The translations under genes were made by a program, and so were the position numbers. The notes below the pieces were generated by a model. That model had not been told where the DNA came from. It made no database searches and worked only from the letters and a program-made list of their open reading frames with translations. Below, piece after piece: positions 8,044 through 16,018 of a stretch of 42,314 nt of DNA. The stretch comes from Bacteroidales bacterium (lineage in GTDB: Bacteria > Bacteroidota > Bacteroidia > Bacteroidales > F082): assembly GCA_017439405.1 (NCBI GenBank), contig JAFSJF010000055.1:1-42314 (forward strand), written 5' to 3'. Every line of letters begins with the position of its first letter. The first letter of the stretch is position 1.

Positions 8044-8077
8044 AAAAATCCGCCGAAAACGTTTGGCGGATTTTTTT
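8044..8077. terminator. Bidirectional terminator between convergent genes
   Basis: AAAAATCCGCC (8044-8054) pairs perfectly with GGCGGATTTTT (8065-8075), 10-base loop, T run to 8077. It serves the fba operon on plus and the NlpC/P60 gene on minus; the minus gene's stop codon begins at the last T. Confidence 0.85.
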
Positions 8078-8805
8078 CATTTCATCCGTTTCACCGCCTG
8101 CAATAGATGCGTGTGTTCGTTCCGCTCCTTGTTGAAAATGCCCGTTTGGTCGAGGAAATCGATGCGGACTTGTCCCGAAGCGTGGATGATTCGGTCGTTT
8201 CCCATGATGATGCCCACATGGCTGATGGGGCCGCAGTCTTCGCCGAAAAAGGCCAAGTCGCCAGGCTGTGTTTCCTGAAGGAAATACACCAACTCGCCGC
8301 ATTCCATCTGCTGTGATGCATCGCGGGGCAGAAGGAGCCCTGACAAACGGGCGCACACCTGCACCATGCCCGAGCAGTCGATGCCCATCACCGTGCGGCC
8401 ACCCCAAAGATAGGGCGTGTTGAGCAATTTTTTGGCATAGCCCATCATGAGCTTGGGGTCGAATTCCGTTGGCATTTCCGCCGCGTCGGGATGCGGCTCA
8501 AGGAGTGGTGTGCCCAAACTGAGCCATTTTCCATCAATCTCCGTGACGGGTTGGTTGGTCAGGTAGATGGGTTTGTTTTTGGCTGCGTAGAGGTCTTTTT
8601 CGCCAATCTTGCGGAATTGTTTCGCTTGGATCCAGCCTTCGTAATGGTCGAAGTGGGTTTGTACCAAGAGCCATTCTGGTGCTTTGTCCAAAACGGTATA
8701 GGTCTCATTGTAAAGCAGTTGGCTAACCATTTCGGAACCATGTCGGGCTTCCTTGCGCAAGGCGATGGCGGAAAGGTGGCAGATGCCGTAGGTCGTGTTT
8801 TCCAT
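8077..8805 (-). CDS. NlpC/P60 family cell-wall peptidase with SH3-like N-terminus
   Basis: 242 residues from the ATG at 8805; the frame stays open to 8895, but family members begin at the MENTTYGICHLS segment. The N-terminal half (~1-100) is bacterial-SH3-like (RHGSEMVSQLLYNE, EGWIQ). The C-terminal half is the NlpC/P60 papain-like domain with catalytic C144 (GIDCSG), H196 (ISHVGI) and H208 (IIHASG). It resembles YkfC-type gamma-D-glutamyl-diamino-acid endopeptidases that cut muropeptides in wall turnover or recycling. No clear signal peptide is visible from this start, so the location (periplasm or cytoplasm) is uncertain. Divergent from the HD-phosphodiesterase gene. Confidence 0.88.
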   Translation of the reverse strand: MENTTYGICHLSAIALRKEARHGSEMVSQLLYNETYTVLDKAPEWLLVQTHFDHYEGWIQAKQFRKIGEKDLYAAKNKPIYLTNQPVTEIDGKWLSLGTPLLEPHPDAAEMPTEFDPKLMMGYAKKLLNTPYLWGGRTVMGIDCSGMVQVCARLSGLLLPRDASQQMECGELVYFLQETQPGDLAFFGEDCGPISHVGIIMGNDRIIHASGQVRIDFLDQTGIFNKERNEHTHLLQAVKRMK

Positions 8806-8930
8806 GTCTTCGTCGGTGTTTTTACGACCGCTAAAATAGTCATTTTTCGCCACTTTTTCTTGCATTTGGACTTTTATTTTTAATTTAGCCCCCAAATTAA
8901 TCCTGCATAATTTGCGACAAACGTTTGCTT

Positions 8931-10991
8931 ATGAACTTTATTAAGGACATTTTCAATAAGTTGCGCCACAATTTCTATGGTCTCTCCAAGGTGTTCGCTT
9001 TCATCATTGCGGCGGTTGTGGTGTGTTGGCAGATGCCGCGCACGGGAAAGTTCAAGTATGAGTACCAACTTGCCAAGCCCTGGCAGCACGAGACGCTTTA
9101 CGCGCCCTTCGACTTCCCGATCTACAAGGACGAGGCGAAGCTTTGGGCAGAGAACGAGGAAGCTTCAGCGAAGGTGCGTCCTATCTTCGTTTACAACGAC
9201 GAGCAGATGGTGGCCTCGCGCAACATGCTGTTTGTCAATTTCGAAGCAAAATGGGACGACAGCAAGGACTTCGACAAGGACTTGACCCTCGACGTGTTGT
9301 TCAACGTTTACGACTCCATCGAGGAGTGCGGTGTGGTGGCTTACGACAACTCCATTTCCGACTTGACTCCGGCTTCGGAGGTGAACATCGTACGCGACAG
9401 GGTGATGCGCACGGCCTATTACGGCGACTTCTTCACCATGAACGATGCCACCGAAGCCGTCAATGCGGCCTTGGAAACCGCTGGAAACCATGTGGACAAG
9501 AAGCTGGTTTCCGAGCTGCTCAGCGGAGCACTCCGTCAGAATGTCTTCTATAACGCCGAGCTGACCAAGCAAGAGGTCGATAAGGCCGTTTCGTCGGTAT
9601 CGCCCACCTACGGCATGGTGCAAAAGGACGAGATCATCGTCTCGGAAGGCGAGTTGGTTGACGAGCACACCTATAACATATTGAACTCGTTGCAGCGTGA
9701 ATACACCTCGCGTTCCATGTCGCGCGACGAAAGCCTTCGCGTCCTGCTGAGCCAATTGGTACTTGTCGCTCTCATCTTCGCTTTGATGGGGCTTTATGTT
9801 CGCATGTTGCACAAAAGGGTCTTTTCGGAGCTGAAAAACATCGTCTTGCTGCTCGTGCTGGTCCTGTTGATTGTCATCCCGTCGTATTGGATTGTCAAAC
9901 TGCACCCGGCCTTCGCCCTCATCATGCCGGTGAGTGTCCTCGCCATTATGATTGGGGTGTTCTTCAACATGCGCTTGGCCTTTGCCGTACAGGTGTTTGC
10001 CGTCATGCTGGTCTCGTTGGCTGTCCCCAATCCTTTCCAGTTCATTTTCATGCAGTTGGTGGCCACGGTGCTGGTCACGTTCAGCATGTCGAACAAGCGG
10101 GTGCATCATCGTTTCATCCAGGCCGCGCTGTTTGTGTTTTTGGGTTATCTTGTCGTGTACCTTTCGTTCACGTTCATGTCCACTTCAGAGGTCAAGTGGT
10201 CTGACCTGTTCCTGCTTCTCCTTAACGCGCTATTTACCCTGCTGGCCCAGCCCATCATTATGATGTTTGAGCGCGTCTTTGGCATGACCACTTCCTTGTC
10301 GCTCTTGGAGCTGAGCAACACCAACAGCCCGCTGCTCAGGCAGTTGGCTACTACGGCACCCGGCACGTTCCAACACTCCATCCAAGTGGCCAACCTCTGC
10401 GAGGAGGTGCTTTACGAAATCGGCGGCGACACGCTTTTGGCACGTACTGGAGCCTTGTATCACGACATCGGAAAGATCGATAATCCGATGTATTTCACTG
10501 AAAACCAGCATGGTGCATACAATCCTCATAACGACCTCTCCAATACTGAAAGCGCCGAAATCATCATCTCGCATGTGACCAACGGCATCGAGTTGGCACA
10601 CAAGAACCGCATCCCCGAGCGCGTCATCGACTTCATCCGCACCCACCATGGCACGCGCCGCACCGATTACTTCTACATCAACGAGCAAAAACAACATCCC
10701 GGCGAGGAAATCGACCCTGCGCCGTTCACCTACCACGGCCCCGCACCGTTCTCGCGCGAGACCGCCGTGCTGATGATGGCCGACTCGATAGAGGCCGCCT
10801 CCCACAGCCTCAAGGAACCCGACGAAAAGAAGATCAGCGACCTTGTGGACAACATCATCAACAAGCAGATGGAGGCGGGTCAGTTCCTCAACACCGACCT
10901 TACCCTCCGCGACATCGAAACCTGTCGCAAGGTGCTGAAAAAGAAGCTGATGAGTATCTATCACGTCAGAATCGCCTATCCCGAAAAATGA
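8931..10991 (+). CDS. 7TM-HD domain cyclic-di-AMP phosphodiesterase (PgpH-like)
   Basis: 686 residues from the ATG at 8931 (a TTG at 8925 is also in frame). Order: N-terminal membrane anchor (~15-35), an extracytoplasmic 7TM-HD domain (~40-280), a block of seven membrane helices (~285-480), and a cytosolic HD domain with HSIQ and the diagnostic HDIGK (H511, D512), then SHV, THHG and the late MMADSIEAA. In Listeria the PgpH homologue hydrolyses c-di-AMP to pApA; that substrate is inferred here. The full-length architecture and all HD metal ligands appear intact. Copy 1 of a palindromic repeat begins at its stop codon. Confidence 0.9.
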   Translation: MNFIKDIFNKLRHNFYGLSKVFAFIIAAVVVCWQMPRTGKFKYEYQLAKPWQHETLYAPFDFPIYKDEAKLWAENEEASAKVRPIFVYNDEQMVASRNMLFVNFEAKWDDSKDFDKDLTLDVLFNVYDSIEECGVVAYDNSISDLTPASEVNIVRDRVMRTAYYGDFFTMNDATEAVNAALETAGNHVDKKLVSELLSGALRQNVFYNAELTKQEVDKAVSSVSPTYGMVQKDEIIVSEGELVDEHTYNILNSLQREYTSRSMSRDESLRVLLSQLVLVALIFALMGLYVRMLHKRVFSELKNIVLLLVLVLLIVIPSYWIVKLHPAFALIMPVSVLAIMIGVFFNMRLAFAVQVFAVMLVSLAVPNPFQFIFMQLVATVLVTFSMSNKRVHHRFIQAALFVFLGYLVVYLSFTFMSTSEVKWSDLFLLLLNALFTLLAQPIIMMFERVFGMTTSLSLLELSNTNSPLLRQLATTAPGTFQHSIQVANLCEEVLYEIGGDTLLARTGALYHDIGKIDNPMYFTENQHGAYNPHNDLSNTESAEIIISHVTNGIELAHKNRIPERVIDFIRTHHGTRRTDYFYINEQKQHPGEEIDPAPFTYHGPAPFSRETAVLMMADSIEAASHSLKEPDEKKISDLVDNIINKQMEAGQFLNTDLTLRDIETCRKVLKKKLMSIYHVRIAYPEK

Positions 10992-11043
10992 CCCGCCGCG
11001 TCTGAAAGACGCAACTTCCTAAACCGTAGGTCGCGACCTACGG
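10989..11043. repeat. Palindromic dispersed repeat, copy 1
   Basis: Begins at the stop codon of the 7TM-HD gene. It has a small hairpin CGTCT-GAA-AGACG and a perfect 20-bp palindrome CCGTAGGTCGCGACCTACGG (11024-11043). Copy 2 starts at 13511 in the same orientation, also exactly at a stop codon. REP-like in design; no transposase is nearby. Confidence 0.85.
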
Positions 11044-11075
11044 CTGTACCTCAGCAGAAAACACAAACTAATACA

Positions 11076-12248
11076 ATGAAAATGAAAAAAATACTGAAAA
11101 CCATAGCCCTAATTGCAATGAGCAGCCTCATGGCCTCATGCGACGGCCCAATCGGCTATGCCATTCATGTGCAAAAGACCGACAACCACATGCGCAGGTA
11201 CAATGACAACGAGGAGGTTGATGACGATACCATCCGATTTGTCATCAATAAAAACACGCGCCAAATGCTGATGAAGGCTGAGGTGAACGGAGTGGAAGAC
11301 ACGGTCATGTATGACTCGGGCGCAAATCCAACCGCTGTTTTGTTCTATTCCGATGAAACCAAGCCTGATGGAATGAAGTTTTACAAGGTGCCGATTAGGG
11401 GTGCTGACAAGAAGACAAAAGTTCGGATGACCTATATTCCCGTCAACGTCAAGACGCCGATGTGCGTAGGTGAGGCTTTTGGCAGCGCCATTTTAATGGA
11501 ACCATTTCGGGCCTGTGACAAAGAGAGCGCCATCAACCGATATAACATCTTAGGCTTCAGGGGAATTGGAATAGGTTGTTACCAGTTGGACTTCACCCAC
11601 AACAGGGTTTACAAAATGAATCGGAAGGAGATAGATTCTTTGGCCTATCTTCCCGTGAAGTGCAAGTTCGAACATGACGTTTTGTTTGTCTATCCGGTGA
11701 TTAATGGCGTTGAATATGAGTGCATGTTCGACACGGGCAACGGCAATGGGATTCTCATATTGGATGCCCAAAGAGTGGAAAACCGCAACGAGGACGACCT
11801 GCTTTATGAAGGCTCATACGGGGCAGCGATAGGTGGCGCAACAAAGAAGCAGCATTTTGTCGTTGCTCTCCAAACAGAGGTGGGCTTTGCCGGACATAAG
11901 GAAACCTTGCCTGTCATGTTCTTGGAAAGCAATCTTGCCAGTAACAATGTGGGTTTGGAATATATCAAACGCTTCGATTGGATTATTGACCACTATAAGG
12001 AAAGGGTATATGCCAAGCCCCACGTCGCGGATACGATAAAGGTGAACAAACCACGTTATGCCATCTCAACGGCTGATGGAACTTTGCGTATTTTGACTCG
12101 CCTCATCGATGGCAACGAGCGCTTCAAGGTCGGCGACAGAATCGTTTCGGTCAACGGCGAGAGAGTCACCGAGGAAAACATCTGCCATTATTACGACCTG
12201 CTGACGGAAAACATGGATTGGTCGGGGTTTGACGTTCAGGTGAAGTGA
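11076..12248 (+). CDS. Lipoprotein with two-lobed retropepsin-like aspartyl protease and PDZ domain, paralogue 1
   Basis: 390 residues. Lipoprotein signal with lipobox LMASC (C22). Two aspartyl-protease motifs in one chain: MYDSG (D80) and MFDTG (D219), each followed by a hydrophobic-hydrophobic-Gly type strand (ILGF at 158-161 after the first lobe), so it looks like a fused retropepsin dimer. The C-terminal ~60 residues are PDZ-like (FKVGDRIVSVNGERVTEEN). By location it should act on peptides or proteins at the periplasmic face of a membrane. The next gene is a paralogue of the same length, 92 bases downstream. No promoter is obvious between the repeat and the ATG, so it may be read through from the 7TM-HD gene. 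Confidence 0.8.
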   Translation: MKMKKILKTIALIAMSSLMASCDGPIGYAIHVQKTDNHMRRYNDNEEVDDDTIRFVINKNTRQMLMKAEVNGVEDTVMYDSGANPTAVLFYSDETKPDGMKFYKVPIRGADKKTKVRMTYIPVNVKTPMCVGEAFGSAILMEPFRACDKESAINRYNILGFRGIGIGCYQLDFTHNRVYKMNRKEIDSLAYLPVKCKFEHDVLFVYPVINGVEYECMFDTGNGNGILILDAQRVENRNEDDLLYEGSYGAAIGGATKKQHFVVALQTEVGFAGHKETLPVMFLESNLASNNVGLEYIKRFDWIIDHYKERVYAKPHVADTIKVNKPRYAISTADGTLRILTRLIDGNERFKVGDRIVSVNGERVTEENICHYYDLLTENMDWSGFDVQVK

Positions 12249-12275
12249 TTTTTTGTAAGTTTTGTGAATAAAGTC

Positions 12276-12306
12276 TTGTTCATTAGAAAAAAATGTCGTA
12301 CATTTG
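12276..12306 (+). promoter_or_regulatory. Promoter of the second aspartyl-protease lipoprotein
   Basis: TTG (12276-12278), 20-base spacer, TACATTTG (12299-12306), then CAGCG. The spacer contains CATTAGAAAAA, also present in the promoter at 29184-29212. Confidence 0.7.
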
Positions 12307-12340
12307 CAGCGTACTAATAAACTAACACACAAAAAAAAAG

Positions 12341-13513
12341 ATGAACAAGTTTTTCAGGATTCTCACACTTATGGTTATGACGGTGTCCTTGGCCTCATGC
12401 GGCACCATTGGCCTTTTGGTTCACACGGCAAAACTCTATGACGGCACGCTAAGCTACAATTGCGGCGATGATGTGGCCCACGACACCATCCACTTTGTCG
12501 TCAACAGTCGAAACACGATGCTGTTCAAGGCCGAAATCAACGGGAAGACGGACACGGTGATGTACGATTCGGGCGTCAATTCGTTCACTGCGTTGATGTA
12601 CACGCCGAGCACCAAGCCCGAAGGGATGAAGTTTTACCGTCACAGTGTGTCGGGTGCCGACAAGAGGTCGAAAATCAGTGTGACGACGTTGCGAACCAAA
12701 ATTAGGACGGACATGGTCGTTTCGGAAGGCGTTGGCATGGCGATGTTGGCCCCGGAGCCACCTATCTGCGGGAAAGAACATGCCCTTTCGGAATACGACA
12801 TCGTTGGCTTCCAGGGCATTAACGTGGGACGTTATATGTTGGACTTCACCAACAACATTATTTACGAAATCCATGATTCCCTGACGATTGACACCACGGA
12901 GTTCATTCCCATCAAATGCAAGTACGAAAAAAACGTGATGTGGGTCTATCCGCAAATCAACGGCGTGGAACATGAGTGTATTTTCGACACGGGCAACGGT
13001 GCGGCCCCTTTCCTGTTGAAGGATGAACAGAGGGTTGGAAGCCCGAAAGAAGGCGATTTGGTTTACGAAGGCTCGTTTGGAACAACGGTCGGTGGACATG
13101 CTGAAAAACAACGCTTTGTGTGTGCACAAGACGAAACACTCAGTCTTGCTGGAAACGAAAAAGAGACATCGGTGCTTTACGTGAAGTCGATAGCTAACGA
13201 AAACATGGGACTTGCGGCCATTTCGCAATACGACTGGATTATTGCGAATTGGGGCCCAACCCCCAAGATGTACGCCAGGCCACATAAAACGGATTCCAGC
13301 AAGCCTTTCAAGAAGAAGCCATACGTCCTTTCAACCGCCGACGGCACCTTGAAAATCCTCACCCGTATCATCGACGGCAACGAGCGCTTCAAGGTCGGCG
13401 ACCGAATCGTCTCCGTCAACGGCGAGAGAATCACCGAGGAGAACATCTGCCATTATTTCGACCTGCTGAAGGTAGCCGAGGACTGGTCGGAGTTTGAGAT
13501 TCAGGTGAAGTGA
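12341..13513 (+). CDS. Lipoprotein with two-lobed retropepsin-like aspartyl protease and PDZ domain, paralogue 2
   Basis: 390 residues, same plan as its upstream neighbour: lipobox SLASC (C20), catalytic-type motifs MYDSG (D76) and IFDTG (D216), IVGFQG after the first lobe, and a C-terminal PDZ-like stretch that is nearly identical to paralogue 1 (FKVGDRIVSVNGER). The middle is far more divergent than the PDZ end, which suggests different substrates or ligands with a shared PDZ function, or gene conversion at the 3' end. It has its own promoter. Copy 2 of the palindromic repeat begins at its TGA. Confidence 0.8.
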   Translation: MNKFFRILTLMVMTVSLASCGTIGLLVHTAKLYDGTLSYNCGDDVAHDTIHFVVNSRNTMLFKAEINGKTDTVMYDSGVNSFTALMYTPSTKPEGMKFYRHSVSGADKRSKISVTTLRTKIRTDMVVSEGVGMAMLAPEPPICGKEHALSEYDIVGFQGINVGRYMLDFTNNIIYEIHDSLTIDTTEFIPIKCKYEKNVMWVYPQINGVEHECIFDTGNGAAPFLLKDEQRVGSPKEGDLVYEGSFGTTVGGHAEKQRFVCAQDETLSLAGNEKETSVLYVKSIANENMGLAAISQYDWIIANWGPTPKMYARPHKTDSSKPFKKKPYVLSTADGTLKILTRIIDGNERFKVGDRIVSVNGERITEENICHYFDLLKVAEDWSEFEIQVK

Positions 13514-13608
13514 CCCGCCGCGTCTGAAAGACGCCACTTCATTAACCGTAGGTCGCGACCTACGGGATAGAGGTCGTGCCTCTACAAGAGCGATGTCGCG
13601 ACCTACGG
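13511..13608. repeat. Palindromic dispersed repeat, copy 2, with an extra half unit
   Basis: Matches copy 1 (10989) from the stop codon through the 20-bp palindrome (13546-13565) with three differences. It continues with a hairpin TAGAGG (13568-13573)/CCTCTA (13579-13584) and another GTCGCGACCTACGG half (13595-13608). It separates convergent genes, so it could also work as a transcription barrier. Confidence 0.85.
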
Positions 13609-13623
13609 CAGCACACAGGTAGG

Positions 13624-14235
13624 CTAAACCTCCCGCAGGGAGGACAGATACCCCACCGCCTCCGGCCCCAAGTTGAACACCAAGTCCAACACGCTCATAT
13701 CCGCCGCAAAGGGGAGCTTCTCACTAAAAACCTGATAATAAGTAGGGAAGAGGCTTTCGTCAAACGGCTTCTTCGGACTGAACGCCTCGCGCAGGTCGTT
13801 CTCAGCCTCGCGGACATAATCCGTTGTGTGGACAATCTCTTTGTTCACTTTCAGTATCTTCAGCACCGCCTGTAATGTCGCATCGTTCAAGTCGATAAGC
13901 CGCTCGAAATGGCCTTCGAAGATGGGTCGGAGATAGTCGTAATAATGGTCGAAATAGGGCGAGTTCTTGTAAGCCGACTCCAAGCAGCGGCTGTGGATGT
14001 GTTGCCACGGCGCATGGTCGCTGACGAGGATGTCGCGGGTCATGGTGTGGTTGCCGTTGACCTTCACAACGGGCACGCTCAGGCTCTCCACGCCGTTGGC
14101 CGTCATCACGCGGCAGCGGTTGCGGTAGGTCTGCTTGCGGTAGGTCTCCCACACTTCAACAACAGGCGCGTCCTCTTGCAGAAAACGCGCCATGTAGCTG
14201 ATACTCGGAAAATACGCTGTGGTGAACAGGGTCAT
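13624..14235 (-). CDS. WbqC-like family protein
   Basis: 203 residues resembling the WbqC-like family (PF08889): starts TLFTTAYFPSISYMA, with a central WQHIHSRCLESAYKNSPYFDHYYD segment (shown here as WQHIH...SPYFDHY). Family members occur in polysaccharide loci and elsewhere, and the biochemical role is not established. No signal peptide; probably cytosolic. Its ATG overlaps the stop of the thioredoxin-like gene as ATGA (14232-14235), so the two are translationally coupled. The downstream end faces the palindromic repeat and the convergent lipoprotein gene. Confidence 0.8.
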   Translation of the reverse strand: MTLFTTAYFPSISYMARFLQEDAPVVEVWETYRKQTYRNRCRVMTANGVESLSVPVVKVNGNHTMTRDILVSDHAPWQHIHSRCLESAYKNSPYFDHYYDYLRPIFEGHFERLIDLNDATLQAVLKILKVNKEIVHTTDYVREAENDLREAFSPKKPFDESLFPTYYQVFSEKLPFAADMSVLDLVFNLGPEAVGYLSSLREV

Positions 14236-14669
14236 TTGAGCAACTGTTCCTCAACGACTTTCTTGTATTCGGCCTCTTGCATCGCCCCGACTTGCATCAT
14301 CGGTTGTCCCTCCATAGGGATGAAGAGTACTGTCGGGATGCTGCGGATTTGGAATGCACTTGACAATCCCTTTTCTTGGTCAGTGTTGATTTTGTAAACC
14401 AGCAATTTCCCGTCATATTCCTCGGCCATGCGTTCCATGATGGGCGCCACGCGGCGGCACGGGCCGCACCAGTCGGCATAGAAGTCGATGACGGCGGGCA
14501 GCTTGCCTTTGTAATTGAAGGTGTTCGGGTCTTTCTCGAAGTCCCAGACCTTCTTCAGGAACTCCTTGTAGGTCAAATGGATGACCTTCGATTCTTTCTT
14601 CTCTTCTTGTGCGTTGGCCGCGATGCTGGTGGCGATGATGGCCATGGCGATAAGGATGGTTTTTTTCAT
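14232..14669 (-). CDS. Periplasmic thioredoxin-like protein
   Basis: 145 residues from the ATG at 14669. The frame is open to 14741, but a -7 box (TATTTTTG on the minus strand, 14691-14698) lies just upstream of 14669, and a clear signal peptide starts there (MKKTILIAMAIIATSIAANA). The thioredoxin fold contains the redox motif WCGPC in YADWCGPCRR, the cis-Pro loop IRSIPTVLF, and the usual C-terminal strand. It is expected to reduce or isomerise disulfides in the periplasm. Upstream partner of the WbqC-like gene in a two-gene operon, divergent from hutI. Confidence 0.9.
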   Translation of the reverse strand: MKKTILIAMAIIATSIAANAQEEKKESKVIHLTYKEFLKKVWDFEKDPNTFNYKGKLPAVIDFYADWCGPCRRVAPIMERMAEEYDGKLLVYKINTDQEKGLSSAFQIRSIPTVLFIPMEGQPMMQVGAMQEAEYKKVVEEQLLK

Positions 14670-14730
14670 TGTCATTAAGTTTAACTCGTGCAAAAATACA
14701 CAAAAATCGTGCAAATGGCCGTTTTTTGCG

Positions 14731-14738
14731 TAATTTTG
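14731..14738 (+). promoter_or_regulatory. -7 box of the hutI promoter
   Basis: TAATTTTG followed by CACCC, 21 bases before the ATG at 14759. No TTG at the expected distance (GTG at 14709-14711). Located between divergent thioredoxin and hutI genes. Confidence 0.5.
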
Positions 14739-14758
14739 CACCCAAAATCAGAGAAATC

Positions 14759-16000
14759 ATGCTCATCGTCAATATCAAGGAACTCGTCGGCATAGAGGAA
14801 CAAGGCCGACTGCTGAAACGAGGTCAGGAAATGGCCGAAACGGGAAGAATCAAAGACGCTTTCCTATTAATAAAAGGCAAGAAAATCGCCGACTACGGCC
14901 CGATGGATTGGGATGCTTGCAAGAAGTATCTTGCTGAAAACCATCGTGTTTATGATGCAAAAGGTCGCGTGGTGATGCCTGCTTTCTGTGACTCGCACAC
15001 GCATTTGGTCTATGCCAACTCTCGCGAGATGGAGTTCGTGGACAAGATTCGTGGCCTCAGCTACGAGGAAATCGCCAAAAGGGGAGGAGGCATTCTCAAC
15101 TCGGCCAAGGCGACGGCAGCGGCCTCGGAGGACGAACTCTACGGCATGGCCCAGCAACGCCTCGACGAGGTGATGCGCATGGGCACGGGCGCCATTGAAA
15201 TCAAGAGCGGCTACGGCCTGACGACCGAGAGCGAACTGAAGCTCTTGCGCGTCATCCGCCGACTGAAGGAAAACTCGCCCTTGACCATCAAGTCGAACTT
15301 CCTCGGGGCGCATGGCATCCCAATGGAATATCGAGGCCACCAGGAAGATTATGTCGACTTGGTCATCAACGAGATGATTCCGCTGGTGGCTTCAGAGGAT
15401 TTGGCCGACTTCATCGACGTGTTTTGCGACCAAGGCTTCTTCACCGTCGACGACACCGAGCGCATCCTCATGGCAGGCATCAAATACGGTATGCGACCGA
15501 AAATCCACGCCAACGAGATGGCCGTCTCGGGCGGCGTGCAGGTGGGCGTGAAATACGGCGCCATCTCCGTCGACCATTTGGAACAAATGGGACAGGAAGA
15601 GATTGAATGCCTGAAAGATACGGAAACCATGCCGACGGTCTTGCCGGGCTGCGCCTTCTTCCTCAACCTGCCGCTTTCGCCTGCACGACAGATGATTGAC
15701 GCGGGCCTGCCCGTGGCCATGGCCTCCGACTTCAACCCCGGCACTTCGCCTTCGGGCAACATGCAACTCGTCATGTCGATGGCCTGCATCCGCTACCGAT
15801 TGACTCCCGAAGAGGCCTTGAACGCCACCACCTTGAACACGGCCTACGCGATGGGCGTGAGCGACGAGGTGGGAAGCGTCAGTCGCGGCAAACTCGCCAA
15901 CCTCATCATCACCCAACCGATGACGCAATTGGAGTTCATGCCATATTATTACGGCGCCAACAAAGTGGAAAGAATGATTTTGAACGGAAAATTTGTATGA
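14759..16000 (+). CDS. hutI: Imidazolonepropionase
   Basis: 413 residues from the ATG at 14759, the normal length of the family; the extra 30 upstream codons cover the promoter and the divergent gene. Metal-dependent amidohydrolase that opens 4-imidazolone-5-propanoate to N-formimino-L-glutamate, the third step of histidine breakdown. Motifs: CDSHTHLVYA (metal His pair), GAIEIKSGYGL, HANEM (metal ligand), VDHLEQM, and the late SDFNPGTSP (metal Asp). Its product is the substrate of the FtcD protein encoded 7 kb downstream. hutH and hutU are not in the window. Confidence 0.96.
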   Translation: MLIVNIKELVGIEEQGRLLKRGQEMAETGRIKDAFLLIKGKKIADYGPMDWDACKKYLAENHRVYDAKGRVVMPAFCDSHTHLVYANSREMEFVDKIRGLSYEEIAKRGGGILNSAKATAAASEDELYGMAQQRLDEVMRMGTGAIEIKSGYGLTTESELKLLRVIRRLKENSPLTIKSNFLGAHGIPMEYRGHQEDYVDLVINEMIPLVASEDLADFIDVFCDQGFFTVDDTERILMAGIKYGMRPKIHANEMAVSGGVQVGVKYGAISVDHLEQMGQEEIECLKDTETMPTVLPGCAFFLNLPLSPARQMIDAGLPVAMASDFNPGTSPSGNMQLVMSMACIRYRLTPEEALNATTLNTAYAMGVSDEVGSVSRGKLANLIITQPMTQLEFMPYYYGANKVERMILNGKFV

Positions 16001-16018
16001 AATTTAATCTATAGCCTT

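Noticed and set aside
10989-13608. CRISPR array
   Set aside because: The repeats are palindromic but only two copies exist, 2.5 kb apart, with genes between and no cas genes.
14669-14758. Upstream extension of hutI
   Set aside because: The 30 extra codons cover the -7 box and the divergent thioredoxin leader; homology begins at 14759.
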